From the NCBI GenBank assembly GCA_009809945.1, contig WTPW01000925.1:90261-154260 (forward strand): a stretch of 64,000 bases of DNA, written 5' to 3'. The notes below the pieces were generated by a model. The model was not told where the DNA came from. It did not search any database and was given only the letters and a program-made list of their open reading frames with translations. Positions 34,594-45,769 of this stretch are shown in pieces. Numbering within the stretch: the first letter of the stretch is position 1; each line of letters starts with the position of its first letter. The position numbers were made by a program, and so were the translations under genes. The stretch is from Gigaspora margarita (Eukaryota > Glomeromycota > Glomeromycetes > Diversisporales > Gigasporaceae).

Positions 34594-34794
34594 ATTTTGA
34601 AACTTATGAAATAGTATTTTAAAACTATCAACAAAATTTAAATATCTTAATATAGTCTCTTAATAATTAAATAGTTTTATTTAGAAAATGCAAAAAGGCT
34701 AATTTTCACTTTATTTTATTTTCTAACTAGATATTATCTTAAAAATTTATTATAAAATATTGCTCACAGTTTCGATATAAAATATAATTTTTGA

Positions 34795-36868
34795 ATTACA
34801 TATTATTACCTGCATTTACTATATTGACAGATTCAGAAATTTTTACAATAACATATTAAAAAAATAGAAGTATTATTACCTGGTCTAGGAAGTGTTGAAA
34901 GATTTAAAAATCAACTTGTATAAATAGTTCATGGACATTCAAATCGTATCAATTTACTTGGTATATAATATGAAATTTTGTCTAAATTCTCAACTTGCTA
35001 TATAATTCAGTTTTTTCATTTTTTTGTTTTATTATATATAAAAAAATATTACAATTTGTTATTTTGTTAATTATCTAAATACCAATATAAAAATAAACAA
35101 TAAATCTGTTTAATTATAAGTAAATTAAATATCACTTACTATTGGGAATTTCATTATCAATAGGTCGGCTTACTAAAAATATATATACACATAAATATAC
35201 TAAAACTACTGTTTGAATTCAATTTGAGAAGATAAATATCATTACCTGCATTTACTATATTGATGGATTCGGAAATAATATATTAAAAAATATAAGTATG
35301 ATTACCTGCTCTAGGAAGTGTTAAAAGATTCAAAAATCGACTTGTATAAATAGTTCGTCAATGTGTTTGATATCAAATCATATCAATTTGACTTGATCAA
35401 ATGATAAGAAATTTTTGTTTAAATCCTCAACTTGCTTATATAATTCGGTTTGTTTATCTAAATATCAATATAAAAATAAGCAATTAATTATAAATAAATC
35501 AAATATCACTTACCATTATTTCATCATCAATAGGTCGACTTACTAAAATATATATATATATAAATTCAATTTGAGAAGATAAATATTATTACCTGCATTT
35601 ACTATATTGACAAATTCAGAAATAACATGTTAAAAAATATAAGTGTTATTACCTGCTCTAGGAAGTGGTGAAAAATTCAAAAATCGACTTGTATAAATAG
35701 TTCGTCGATATGTTTGATATTCAAATCGTATCGATTTGACTTGATTAAATGATAAGAAATTGTTGTCTAAATCCTCAACTTGCTTATATAATTCAGTTTG
35801 TTTATCTAAATATCAATATAATTAATTATAAGTAAATCAAATATCACTTACCATTATTTCATCATCAATAGGTCGACTTACTAAAATATATATATACATG
35901 AATTCAATTTGAGAAGATAAATATTATTACTTGTATTTACTATATTGACAGATTTAGAAATTTTTACAATAACATATTAAAAATATAATGTTATTACCTG
36001 GTCATGAAAATGTTGAAAATTCAAAAATCAACTTGTATAAATAGTTCGTAGATGTGTTTGATATTAAAATCGTGTCAATTTGACTTGATCATATGATAAG
36101 AAATTTTGTCTAAATCCTCAACTTGCTTATATAATTCAGTTTTTTCATCTAAATATCAATAAATCAGATTAATTATAAGTAAATCAAATATCACTTACTA
36201 TCAGAAATTTAATCATCAATAGGTTGACTTGAATTCAATTTGAGAAGATAAATATCATTCATTATCTACATTTACTATATTAACAGATTCAGAAATTTTT
36301 ATAATGATATATTAAAAAATATAAGTATTATTACCTGGTTTAGGAAGTGTTAAAAAATTCAAAAATTGATTGTATAAATAGTTCATGATGTGTTTGATAT
36401 TCAAATCATGTTGATTTGACTTGATTATATGATAAAAAATTTGTCTAAATCCTCAACTTGCTTATATAATTCAGTTTTTTAATCTAAATACCAATATAAA
36501 AATAAGCAATAAATCTGTTTAAATATAAGTAAATAAAAATTACTTACCATCAGGAATTTTATGATTAATAGGTCGACTTATTAAAAATATATATACATAT
36601 AAATATACTAAAACTACAGTTCAAATTCAATTTGAGAAGATAAATATAATTACTTGCATTTACTATATTGACAGATTTGAAAATTTCTACAATAACATAT
36701 TAAAAAAATAGAAGTATTATTACCTGGTCTAGGAAGTGTTGAAAGATCCAAAATCGACTTGTATAAATAGTTTGTGAATGTGTTTGATATTCAAATCGTG
36801 TCGATTTGACTTGATTATATGATAAGAAATTTTTGTCTAAATCCTCAACTTGCTTATATAATTCAGTT
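34795..36868 (-). pseudogene. Tandem array of six duplicated terminal-exon units from a kinase gene
   Basis: Six units of about 340-425 bp repeat head to tail. On the minus strand each has a main exon ending in CCAG before GTAATA, with left borders at about 36724, 36335, 35998, 35653, 35305 and 34880. It encodes YKQVEDLDKNFLS... then HSQTIYTSRFLN..LPRP. Between main exons come a candidate mini-exon (EISESVNIVNA) and a second short exon (RPIDDEIPD). All inferred introns are phase 1, so units could be spliced in or skipped without changing frame. The motif is what I know from the tails of Rhizophagus kinase-like proteins. Some copies have single-base indels (near 36750) and lost acceptors, so the array is at least partly dead. 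Confidence 0.6.
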
Positions 36869-36879
36869 TATAAAAAATT

Positions 36880-37070
36880 CATTCAGTGTACAGTACAGTG
36901 TATCGACTAATTCACTAGCTGTTGGTTGGTTTTGAGGATTTGCATCTAAACATTTATTTATCAGATCCAAAAGTAATTGAGGAACTTCGTATCTAATAAA
37001 TATGCATTGCTAGATCTTTGTCATATGGAATATAAAAATCTGCTGATTGTACCCTAGTATGAACAGAATA
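36880..37070 (-). pseudogene. Protein kinase C-terminal lobe fragment
   Basis: The minus strand reads EVPQLLLDLINKCLDANPQ then NQPTASELVDTLY, the end of a protein kinase domain (subdomain XI, usually PxxRPT; here the Arg is Gln). Upstream, a shifted frame gives PYDKDLAMHIY followed by a stop, corresponding to the preceding helix. A frameshift therefore lies near 37005. The fragment runs without an intron into the first unit of the exon array at 36868, and a further one-base shift separates them. No catalytic loop (HRD) or DFG was found, so only the last part of the kinase remains. Confidence 0.7.
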
Positions 37071-37479
37071 TCTGCGCACATTATCTTTTATCAAGATTAT
37101 GTATACCAAGATTTATACCATAATTACCATACAACAAAAATCTATCTTTGGAAAAAAAGGAATATGAAGAATGAAATACAATCTAGAATTTCGTTTTTAT
37201 AAAAAACTAGATAATAATCTATACCAAATTTCAATTGTTAAAAGCACCAGCTTTTCTTTTTAACCTATTTGTTATTTAATATTGAACTACAAATGGAAAC
37301 AAAACCTGATCAAGCAAACTGATATTCTTAAATTTTATGCTTATGATCTGTACTTATCATTCTTGGAAGGATCTGCTCAAATCTATGTGATGCCATCAAG
37401 TCGAATCACCACCACAAGAAACAGGAACTTCTTGGAAAAACTACAAAATATTTAGCATGTTGAAAGTAGAGTTTGGACC
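37071..37479 (-). other. Possible decayed upstream part of the kinase copy
   Basis: The sequence has a more mixed composition than the repeats, but I could not read kinase motifs in any frame. Confidence 0.3.
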
Positions 37480-37868
37480 CGAATATCTGCTTATCCATTT
37501 ATCAGTATCCTTTTTGTAAAAGTTGTATCTGGATAACTGCTAGTTTTTAATTTACAGATAACCAGATAAACCCTAAGTTATTCGGAAACCCTTACGGATA
37601 CCAGATAATCCACAGGTATCTGGATAACCAGATAACTTATAGATACACAAATAATCAATTATTAAAAATCTGCGCAAATCTGCGACCCTGCCGCTAGTCA
37701 AAGAAAAAAATTTTGCAAATCTGCAAAAAATTTTTAAAATATACAAATCTAAGGTTAATAAAGAATTGCTTCATATTTATTTTTAAATATACTATATATT
37801 TATTTCATATATATTTTATTTACATAATATATTAATTTAATCTTTCCTAGTCCTACACTACCTTTACC

Positions 37869-38148
37869 CAGTGTTGTATGTTTTGGCTGTCCATAGCCTT
37901 TTTTGGCTTGTCCACGTCCAAAATTGTCCAAACATCCAAGATTGTTCAAAGCTTGTCCAGGCTTTAATAATTAATAAATCTATCTAAAAAATATATATCT
38001 ATATATTTTTTTATATGCTGAACACATTCCAGTTAAAATTAAAATAGGTTATCTTAATAAAATTTTAAGTAATTTTACTTTATTTAATTGTCCAAAATTG
38101 TCTAAGATTGTCCAAGTCATTGTCCAAGGCTGTCTTGTGACAACACTG
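37869..38148. mobile_element. hAT-like MITE, CAGTGTTGT family, copy 1
   Basis: Ends CAGTGTTGTA and GACAACACTG, with an 8-bp TSD cctttacc on both sides (37861-37868 and 38149-38156). The interior reads 'ttggctgtcc...gtccacgtccaaaattgtcc' and its rough inverse. It is 280 bp and non-coding. The octamer TSD and CAGTG end are typical of hAT elements. Confidence 0.85.
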
Positions 38149-38156
38149 CCTTTACC

Positions 38157-38436
38157 TAGTATTGTACATTTTGGCTGTCCACAGCCTTTTTTGGCTTGTC
38201 CACGTCCAAAATTGTCCAAATGTCCAAGATTGTCCAAAGCTTGTTCAGGCTTTAATAATTAATAAATCTATCTAAAAAATATATAACTATATATTTCTTT
38301 AGGTGCTGAACACATTTCAGTTAAAATTAAAATAGGTTACTTTGATAAAATTTTAAGTAATTTTACTTTATTTAATTGTCCAAAATTGTCCAAAATTGTT
38401 CAAGTCATTGTCCAAGGCTGTTCCGTGACAACACTG
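38157..38436. mobile_element. hAT-like MITE, CAGTGTTGT family, copy 2, directly adjacent
   Basis: Starts with a mutated TAGTATTGTAC and ends GACAACACTG. The octamer at 38149-38156 (cctttacc) is shared with copy 1 and the right octamer is cctttatc. The order is octamer-element-octamer-element-octamer. The small ORFs at 38049-38237 and 38386-38580 come from the repeat. Confidence 0.85.
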
Positions 38437-39206
38437 CCTTTATCCAACCCGTCTAACTTTTATACTAATTCTTGCTTCCCTAACCAAATAACCCAAATCC
38501 CAACTACGCTACTAACCTTAACTGCGCTATTAACCCTAACTTCGCTACTAACTCTAACTTCTCTACTAGCCCTACCCTAACCTACGTACTACAATTACTA
38601 TCCAAGAAACCCAATCGAAGGATAACATAGCAATAGTGACAAGAAATCAACGACCAAAATATGATATCAGGAAAAGAAGGACAACCATAAACGAAGACAC
38701 CAAAGAATAGTAATAAACGTAGAGAGTTACAGCACTAGCACAAAATGAAAAGCACTAAGAATAACAAAATAGCACCAATATCTGAAGAAAATAAACCTAG
38801 TTGCAATAAACCAACAATATGAGCGAACCATTAATAACAAAGTAAAAACAATAATAACGTTAATAATGAAAAAAAAAACAAGCGAACAATGAAAAAAAAA
38901 CTTATCTTGTGGGACCCAGTTCCAGAAAACAAAGAAAAAAAAAGAAACTAGTAAAAAAAAAGTTAATAGAAGTTAGAAAAAAAACAACTAAAAAAAAAAA
39001 CTACTTATTTCATGAAATCTTAGTACAAATTTCTACTAGTTTTTCTAACGAAGCTTTAAAAGAAAAAATAAATAAATAAATAAATGCGAAAAAAAAATTT
39101 TTAAAAATTAAAAAAAAAAAAGTAAGTTATGTACGTACGTAAGTCTGCAAAGATTATTACTATTCGCAGATTTGCTTTTAAAAGATTTTAATTTTAATAA
39201 TCATCG

Positions 39207-39840
39207 TCCTGCGGGTCGATAGCGTAGTAGTTGCGCTCCCAGGACATTAACCATTTTAAGTAGAAGGTTGCTAGTTCAAGTTCTACGAATGGCAAAAATT
39301 AACTACATACGATCATGTGAAGGACGACTTGAATTAGGATGCTAGGACCATATTTGGACGGTTCAGCCACATCTTATAACAGTCTGGCCCATTGACGATA
39401 GGACTTTTGGAGTCAAATCCGTAGTCGATTAGGGCTCCATATGGGAGTCGAAGACGTCGGTGCTACTTCTTACATATAAGCGGCGAAGCAAGGACTGGGC
39501 TAGATGGATATAGACGGAACTGAAACATCACGGGAAACAGGGACCCGGAACGTCAATTGACGGATGCACCCCATCTGGACTTGGACCTGCTAGGGCTGGC
39601 TGTGCGATCCAGCGATCAAATGCGCCTTAAACGGAACACTATATAGTGTATACAATTTGTTGGGTTGGATGGTTTGTGGTAGTGGTTTAAGGAATATGCT
39701 CTTACCACAGAGTTGGTTCGGATACGGCCTGATCACAAGTGGAAGCCTTGGTAACTGCGCCCCATTAACGTAAAAAAACATTTGGTCTGACAAGTTGGTG
39801 GTTGTATATCGTTGGGAGTAAGAACAAAGAAAAAAAAAAA
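39207..39840 (+). mobile_element. SINE, 634 bp, tRNA-like head
   Basis: Perfect 16-bp TSD attttaataatcatcg (39191-39206 and 39841-39856). The head TGCGGGTCGATAGCGTAGTAG, then CTAGTTCAAGTTCTACG, supplies A-box-like and B-box-like sequences. An A-run closes the 3' end. It is GC-richer than its surroundings. A close relative, split by insertions, is at 43886-45388. The minus-strand ORF 39590-39793 is not a gene. Confidence 0.85.
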
Positions 39841-40045
39841 ATTTTAATAATCATCGAATAATTGCGCAGATTTATAAATGAATTTTTAATACTCGGATAA
39901 CCGCAAGACCCGCGGGTACCCACGGATACCTGCTGATACTCGCAAATATCTGCAGATACCCGTTAGGTTACCCTTTTGGAAACTGGCAGATAACGGTTCT
40001 TATTCGTAAAACAATTATAGCATCCGGATACAGGTTGGCTGTAGG

Positions 40046-40591
40046 TAGAGGTCTGATCCGATGAATGTTTTATTCAAATATTCACTAAATGTTTGAATAT
40101 TTGAATATATAAAATTTTCACCAAATGAATATTCGAATATTTAAAATTTTCACTAAATATATTCATTGAATATTCATTGAATATATATATATATTAAAAG
40201 TAGCAAATTTTGATATTAATAATCAAATATGATTGGCTAATTTTTGTATAATAAATTCTAATTAGTTAAAAAATATATATAACTAATTTTTAATACCAAA
40301 TTTTTTAAATATATATAAACTTTAAAATATTATAACTTTTATAATTATAAATTAAATAAATATCTACTTCAACAAAATTGTGGCTTTGGATTAAAACAAC
40401 AAATTTCTTAAAGAGAATTTTTTAAAATTATTTGTTTTTGAATTATGCTACTTNTATATATTTAATATTCAATAAATATTCAGTGAATATTCATTGAATA
40501 TTTTCAAAATTTTTGAATGAATATTTGAATATTAAAAAGATTGATCAAATGAATATCCGAATACAAAATTTTTGACTAGATAAGACCTCTA
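40046..40591. mobile_element. hAT-like MITE, TAGAGGTCT family, copy 2
   Basis: Perfect octamer TSD gctgtagg (40038-40045 and 40592-40599). Ends TAGAGGTCTGATCC and AAGACCTCTA. The interior alternates 'gaatattcattgaatatt' words and has an undetermined base at 40454. Confidence 0.8.
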
Positions 40592-40640
40592 GCTGTAGGG
40601 ATATCTGGATGAGCAGATAACGAGTCCAATCTTTAGTTGA

Positions 40641-41204
40641 AAGGAATAACAAAACTACAAAAAAAAAGCGAACAAAAAAAAAACTTATCTTTTTGTATTT
40701 CCTATGAGTGTATAAAGGAGGTAAGAAATGTAGATCTAGACTCGGCGCATAAAATGGAGATCTACAAAGAAAGATATGAAAAAAAAATAAAAAAATAAAA
40801 CTTCATCCGAGTTCTGTAATTATTTTTAGTATAGTACTATATAAAAAGCACGTAAAACTTCTGTAGTTGTTGCACAACTGTGCAAATATAGGTATGCAGC
40901 ATTACAGACAAAAAATGCCACAACTACGTTTTTGATTATTTTGATATAATTATATCAAAAACATAGTTTTGGTTATCACTTAGTATAGAAGTATGAGTCC
41001 TATGCTTTGCTCCGGACAATAATAGTAATTATAATATAATTGTGACCAAAGTTCTGGGCACAAGTAAAAAATTTGGCATGCCATTAGGTCAAGACATACT
41101 TCTTATATCTATAGGCATGCCCATCTAAGTTTATATAATTGCAACCTGTCACTAGCCAATCATATAACATACTATATAGCTAGTGTTCTGATCTGGATCA
41201 GATA
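40641..41204. other. Spacer with mixed composition
   Basis: The 'gtatgagtcctatgctttgctccggacaataata' block near 40990 has weak counterparts at 13425, 31180 and 33325, suggesting another old repeat family. No gene is seen. Confidence 0.35.
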
Positions 41205-41212
41205 ATCTGTAT

Positions 41213-41471
41213 TAGGGTTCTGCAATTTGATTTGATCTTCAAATATTTGAATCAAATATTTGATCAAATTCAAATTTGACTATATTTGATTTGATCAAAT
41301 TCAAATCTGGCCAAATTTGATTTGATTTGACAAATATTTGATTTGATTTGAAAATTACTTTTAAAAATTCAAATTCTAATCAAATTAATCAAATTCAAAT
41401 TAGGGTCAATTTGATTTGATCAAATTCAAATTGATCCAATATTTGATTTGATTTGAATTTGAGGAACCCTA
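41213..41471. mobile_element. hAT-like MITE, TAGGGTTCT family, copy 2
   Basis: Perfect 8-bp TSD atctgtat (41205-41212 and 41472-41479). Ends TAGGGTTCTGCAATTTG and GAGGAACCCTA. The interior is a dense set of ATTTGATTTGATCAAAT palindromes, as in 12714-12963. Confidence 0.85.
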
Positions 41472-41485
41472 ATCTGTATAGATTA

Positions 41486-43809
41486 GGAGGCATCCATAAA
41501 TAACATTATATTTGAGAAGGGGTCCTCCAAAATATAACTTTTTTTTTATTAAGTAGAAGAAGGGCCAAAAAATATAACATAATTTTTTTATAAAAATTTG
41601 TCTAAAACATGATTCAGATGTCCAAATTGGATGATTTTAGTACCATTCGAATCGTCTCGAGAAGAGGATTCGAATGTTACCAAAAGTATTTGATTGGATC
41701 ACTGGATTACGTTTTATTAACAAAATACTATTGGTTATTATATTTTTTTTATAAAATTACTATAAAATCAATAGTTTTTTGTGAATAACTCTTGATTTAG
41801 TAATCTAAATGAAATAATTTTGGTACCATTGGATTCGTCTCATAGAGGCAAATCGAATAGTACCAAAATCATCCAGGTTGGATCACTGGGTCATAATATA
41901 TCCAAGTTTTGTAAAATTATATATATAAATATATGGATTTTTAAAATTTTTTTTATATAGTCTAGGAGGGGGTCAAGAGCTACTATGTAGGAGTAGTGTT
42001 GTTACCGGACATAGTCCGAGCTATATTTGGTGAACTTGGACAATTTTGGACATTGTTCAAGTTCATGTTCGAATTATGTCTAAGCAAATAGATTGTTACC
42101 AAACATTGTCCATACAATATTTGTCAGACACAGACATATTCGGACATGAACATTGTTCAATGACCAAGTTGAAAATTAAAAAAATTTAAAATAATTGTCA
42201 TAAAGAATTTATAAAATATAATCCTTGCATCAGAAAAATAAAACAATGATAATTTGTAAAGTTATCAAACTGTTAAAAATCTTTTAAAGATTATTTTCGC
42301 AGGTTTTTACCTGTAATATCAGATATGTATATAAATAGTGATTATTAACTGATTAAATCAGTTGCTTTTTTTTATTTTTTTTTTTTGGTTCAATGTATTC
42401 TTATATTTGTTTTTATTAGTCTTGTTAGTATCATTGTTACTAGAGCTATCATTGTTAACCGGCTTTGTCATTGGTGTCTTGGTAAATTGTATGGTTATGG
42501 CTTTGTTATTGGTGCTCTTGGTGCCTTGGTGATTGTGTGTTGTCATTTTGGCCTCTCATTGTTAATGCCTTGGTGAGTTGTATATCGTCACTTTGTCTTT
42601 ATTTTGGTACCTTAGTGAATTTTATCTTCGTTGTTGGTGTTTGATAATTTGTATATCATTTTCTTGTTGATGCTTTGGTGAATTATATAGTTAGCAAGTA
42701 TATCTCTTAGGTTTTGTTTCTTTTATGTTGGTAGTAGTGGTCTTGGTTGGCAAAGTTATCTTTGTATAGTTATTTCAGCTTTGCTATTAGTGCCTTGGTA
42801 GTTTAACTATAATATTTTTATACCAAAGTTGTTTGCTTTCGCCTGATTTATTCTATTTTGTAATACATTTTCTAAATTTTCTTCAGATTCTTTTGCACCT
42901 GAACATTGCCTTAAGTTACACAGTATGGCTTACTATATCCAAGTCTCATAAGACCCGTGAATTAATTCTCTTGGCTATTTTAAAATATGAATTCAATCAA
43001 CAACAATCTTATCATTACCTAACCATTTGCCTCTTTAAGTTATATGTTGTCATTTCAATTTTTTGATGTTGGTACCTTGGTGAGCTATATGTGTTGTGTT
43101 GTCATTTTGACTTTGTCATTGGTGCCTTGGTGAGCTGTGTGTTGTCATGTTGGCTTTGTCATTAGCACTTTGGTAAATTGTATGTTGTCTTCTCAGCTTT
43201 GTCATTGGATCTTGATGAATTGTGCTGTTACCGTATATGGTATTTAAATTTTTTTCTTGTATATTGGTAATAGTAGTCTTTGTTGACAAAGTAGTCTTTG
43301 GTATTTAGTCATTGCTTGGCATGCATTACACAAACTTGTTGAACAAGATTGGTAAAATAGGTTTTAATTAGGAGTTAAGAATTTAAATAATTGGGTGTTT
43401 TTATTAATAATAAAGATAAAATCATGTTAAAAAATATATAGTATATGTATAAAATAAATATAATAAATAAAGTGCAATTTTTTTATTATAAACTTTAAAT
43501 ACTTTTAGTATTATTATGAATTTAAATACTAAAAATATAGAAGTCAAGTTAAACTATATAGTATGTAGATTATTTTTAAAATTGATTGGTTGGACTCGAT
43601 TGTAAATCTGTACATTTACAAATTAGAGATTTTTATTAATTAAATTTTGTTATACAGATTATCAATTAATTAAATTTTTGGCTTAAACTATATAACTGTC
43701 CAAATTGTCCAATAGATATGAATAGCTCTGTTTGAGTTCGGTCCGAGTTCAGTCCAGTTCAAATAACAACACTGTATAGGGGTATATAATATTATTTATA
43801 AATGCCCTC
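41486..43809. mobile_element. PIF/Harbinger-like multi-hairpin element, copy 2, split by a hAT-like element
   Basis: TTA on both sides (41483-41485 and 43810-43812). Ends GGAGGCATCCATAAATAA and TTATTTATAAATGCCCTC. Removal of the insert at 41994-43774 gives a roughly 540-bp element like 15719-16243 and 54025-54555. Stems with GGTACCATTCG are at about 41640-41690 and 41822-41865. Confidence 0.75.
41994..43774. mobile_element. Larger hAT-like element (1.8 kb), ends TAGTGTTGTTACC / AACAACACTG
   Basis: Inserted near the right end of the Harbinger-like element. The flanking octamers tgtaggag and tatagggg match at 6 of 8, and the original sequence is known from the sister copies. The end region (ggacatagtccgagctatatttggtgaact...) is shared in inverted form with the 4-kb element at 46980-51045. 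The interior (42380-43370) is a T/G-rich tract of 'tttgtcattggtgccttggtgaattgtat' repeats. It holds open frames such as 42385-42576, but no transposase is recognisable. Confidence 0.65.
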
Positions 43810-44042
43810 TTACAAATCAGAAACTTTTCTAGAATATAATACAGTAATAAATAATAATAATAAAAATAATAATAAATTAATCTTAGGGTCAATAGCTTAG
43901 TGGTTAAGCTTTAAGGTCACTAATTGAAGGTTGCCAGTTCAAGTTCACCTAAGAGCAGAATTGAATTTGAATTAGGACCCAATTTGGAATAACTGAAATT
44001 ACCAACTTAGGCATAAGGCTGTGAGGATCATGTAATAGTATG

Positions 44043-44391
44043 TAGAGAGATGCATCAGTTCTGAAAAAGACTGGTTCAGGACAGTCCCAGACCAGGACCA
44101 ATAAGGACCATAGAACTATTAAAGGACCGGTCCTTGTAAATATAACTGTGATATTTGTATTACTTAATCAAATTTCTTGATCAGGTATAATGTAGATTAT
44201 ATGATGTTTGTTTACATTTGAAGTAAATAATTATATCATTTTTGGCCAATAAAATCTTATGCATTAAGATTGATGTAATCATTAAAGAACCATTATAGAA
44301 CTGAAGAACCAGACTGAACTGGGACCATAAATACTATAATAATAGTTCTCTTAGATATAAGACCAGATCAGACTGGACTGATGTATCCCTA
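44043..44391. mobile_element. hAT-like MITE, TAGGGATACATCAGT ends
   Basis: Left TAGAGAGATGCATCAGT, right complement of TAGGGATACATCAGTCC. The octamer before it (atagtatg) matches the octamer after it (atagtata) at 7 of 8, once the MITE at 44396-44678, which landed inside that right octamer, is removed. The interior is GGACC/GGTCC-rich. Confidence 0.7.
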
Positions 44392-44395
44392 ATAG

Positions 44396-44678
44396 CAGTG
44401 TTGTCATGGGACAGCTTTGGACAATGTTTTGGACAATTTTGGACAATTTTGAACAATTAAATAAAGTAAAATTACTTAAAATTTTATTATAATAGCCTAT
44501 TTTTTTATTTTAATTGGAATATGTTTAGCACCTAAAAAAATATATAGTTATATATTTTTTAGAAAGATTTATTAATTATTAAAGCCTGGACAAGCTTTGG
44601 ACAATCTTGGATATTTGGACAATTTTGGACGTGGACAAGCCAAAAAAGGTTGTGGACAGCTAAAATGTACAACACTGC
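44396..44678. mobile_element. hAT-like MITE, CAGTGTTGT family, copy 3
   Basis: Perfect octamer TSD cctaatag (44388-44395 and 44679-44686). Opposite orientation to copies 1 and 2. The minus-strand ORF 44572-44811 runs across its edge and is not a gene. Confidence 0.85.
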
Positions 44679-44918
44679 CTAATAGTATATAGTAGTAGTG
44701 ATTCAGCCTGTTGACAATAGTACTAGTAGTTTTCTGACCTATACCAATAGCAAGGAGTTTTGTGTAAGTCGAGATACTAGTACAACTTCTAATGGATAAG
44801 TGACAAAACAAGGACTGGTCTAGATGGACATAGACAGAACTAAAATACCACAGGAAAACAGAGACCCATGATATCTACATAATGGATGCACCTTATTCAG
44901 TCTTGGATTTGTCAGGGC

Positions 44919-45158
44919 TATACATAAGAATGAAAGCATTTCGGGTTTGAAAACCTGAAATTAAAATTTGAAGACGACATTGTTTTTGACCTATTTTACT
45001 TAAAAGACAAAATTATTTGATACTTTTTTTGAATAGATGAAATTATAAGGAACATATCTATATAAATTTTATTTGCTCTTCCTTTATAAAAAATTTTAAT
45101 TTTCTCTAATGATGATGAAATAGGCCTTTTTTAAAAATCAATTTCGGTGGCATCACTA
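44919..45158 (+). mobile_element. Family G element, nested in SINE
   Basis: Octamers gtcagggc (44911-44918) and gtcaaggc (45159-45166) match at 7 of 8. Begins TATACATAAGAATG and ends GGTGGCATCACTA. There is no ORF of note. Confidence 0.75.
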
Positions 45159-45464
45159 GTCAAGGCTAACTGTATAAACTAAAGATAAATGCTCCTGAAA
45201 ATAGTACAATAAGTGTATACAATTGTCAGGTTGGATAATAGTAATAGTAGTTTAAAATTACGCTTCAACTACAAGTGGAAACCTTGGTAACTGTGTTCTA
45301 TTACATGAACATTAGGGTCTAATGATTGGTAGATGTACATTGTTAGGATTAGAAGTGAAGGGAAAAATAATAATAATAATAAAAAATTAAATAAGCCCAT
45401 TTGATGCACAATCTGCCATATATTATAATATATATTGTATAACAGTTAGAGAAGATATCATATC

Positions 45465-45761
45465 AGGACCCCAGACATCTAGTATTGAGATCATACTTGA
45501 AATTTTTTAGCAAAAATACCTATAATTTGAGAAGCAAAAAAACAGTTTTTGGCGATTATCTTGGCATCTAGTAGTCCAATTTGAATGAACTTTTTTTAAA
45601 AATAAAGCTCTCAGTGAGGCGCATCTAACAAAAAAAAGTTTATTTAATTCTGATTACTGGATTAGAAGTTATTAAAGTAAATAGATTTTGTTGTTTTTAG
45701 CAAATTAGATTAAAATTGGCCATATCCAGTTATGACCTATATGAGAGATGTCCAGGGTCCT
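45465..45761 (+). mobile_element. AGGACCC-family hAT-like MITE, intact copy
   Basis: Perfect octamer TSD atcatatc (45457-45464 and 45762-45769). Ends AGGACCCCAGACATCTAGTA and GAGATGTCCAGGGTCCT form an inverted repeat of about 25 bp that continues as 'tatgacc/ggtcata'. 297 bp. Confidence 0.85.
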
Positions 45762-45769
45762 ATCATATC

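Larger units (their letters stand above)
37480..40640. mobile_element. Composite region bounded by 'gaatatctgcttatcc'-type inverted ends
   Basis: The left segment (37480-37690) and the right segment (about 39860-40025 and 40600-40635) contain matching words in opposite orientation: 'tttggacccgaatatctgcttatcc' versus 'ggatatctggatgagcagataacgagtcca', and many 'ggatacc/agataacc' words. I read this as one old element split by four later insertions: 37869-38148, 38157-38436, 39207-39840 and 40046-40591. 38440-39190 is plain AT-rich DNA with a CCCTAA-like tract at 38505-38585. Confidence 0.4.
43886..45388 (+). mobile_element. SINE of the 39207 family, split by three insertions
   Basis: Head GGGTCAATAGCTTAGTGGTT and then CCAGTTCAAGTTCACC match the 39207 SINE. 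The body resumes at about 44679-44918 ('aaggactggtctagatggac') and again from 45159 to the A-rich end near 45388 ('aagtggaaaccttggtaactg'). The insertions are 44043-44391, 44396-44678 and 44919-45158. Flanks are AT-rich, so the SINE TSD is ambiguous. Confidence 0.75.

Noticed and set aside
42385..43066. ORFs rich in Val/Ile/Cys in the 1.8-kb element
   Set aside because: They come from a 'tttgtcattggtgccttggtga' repeat tract and are unlikely to be a protein.
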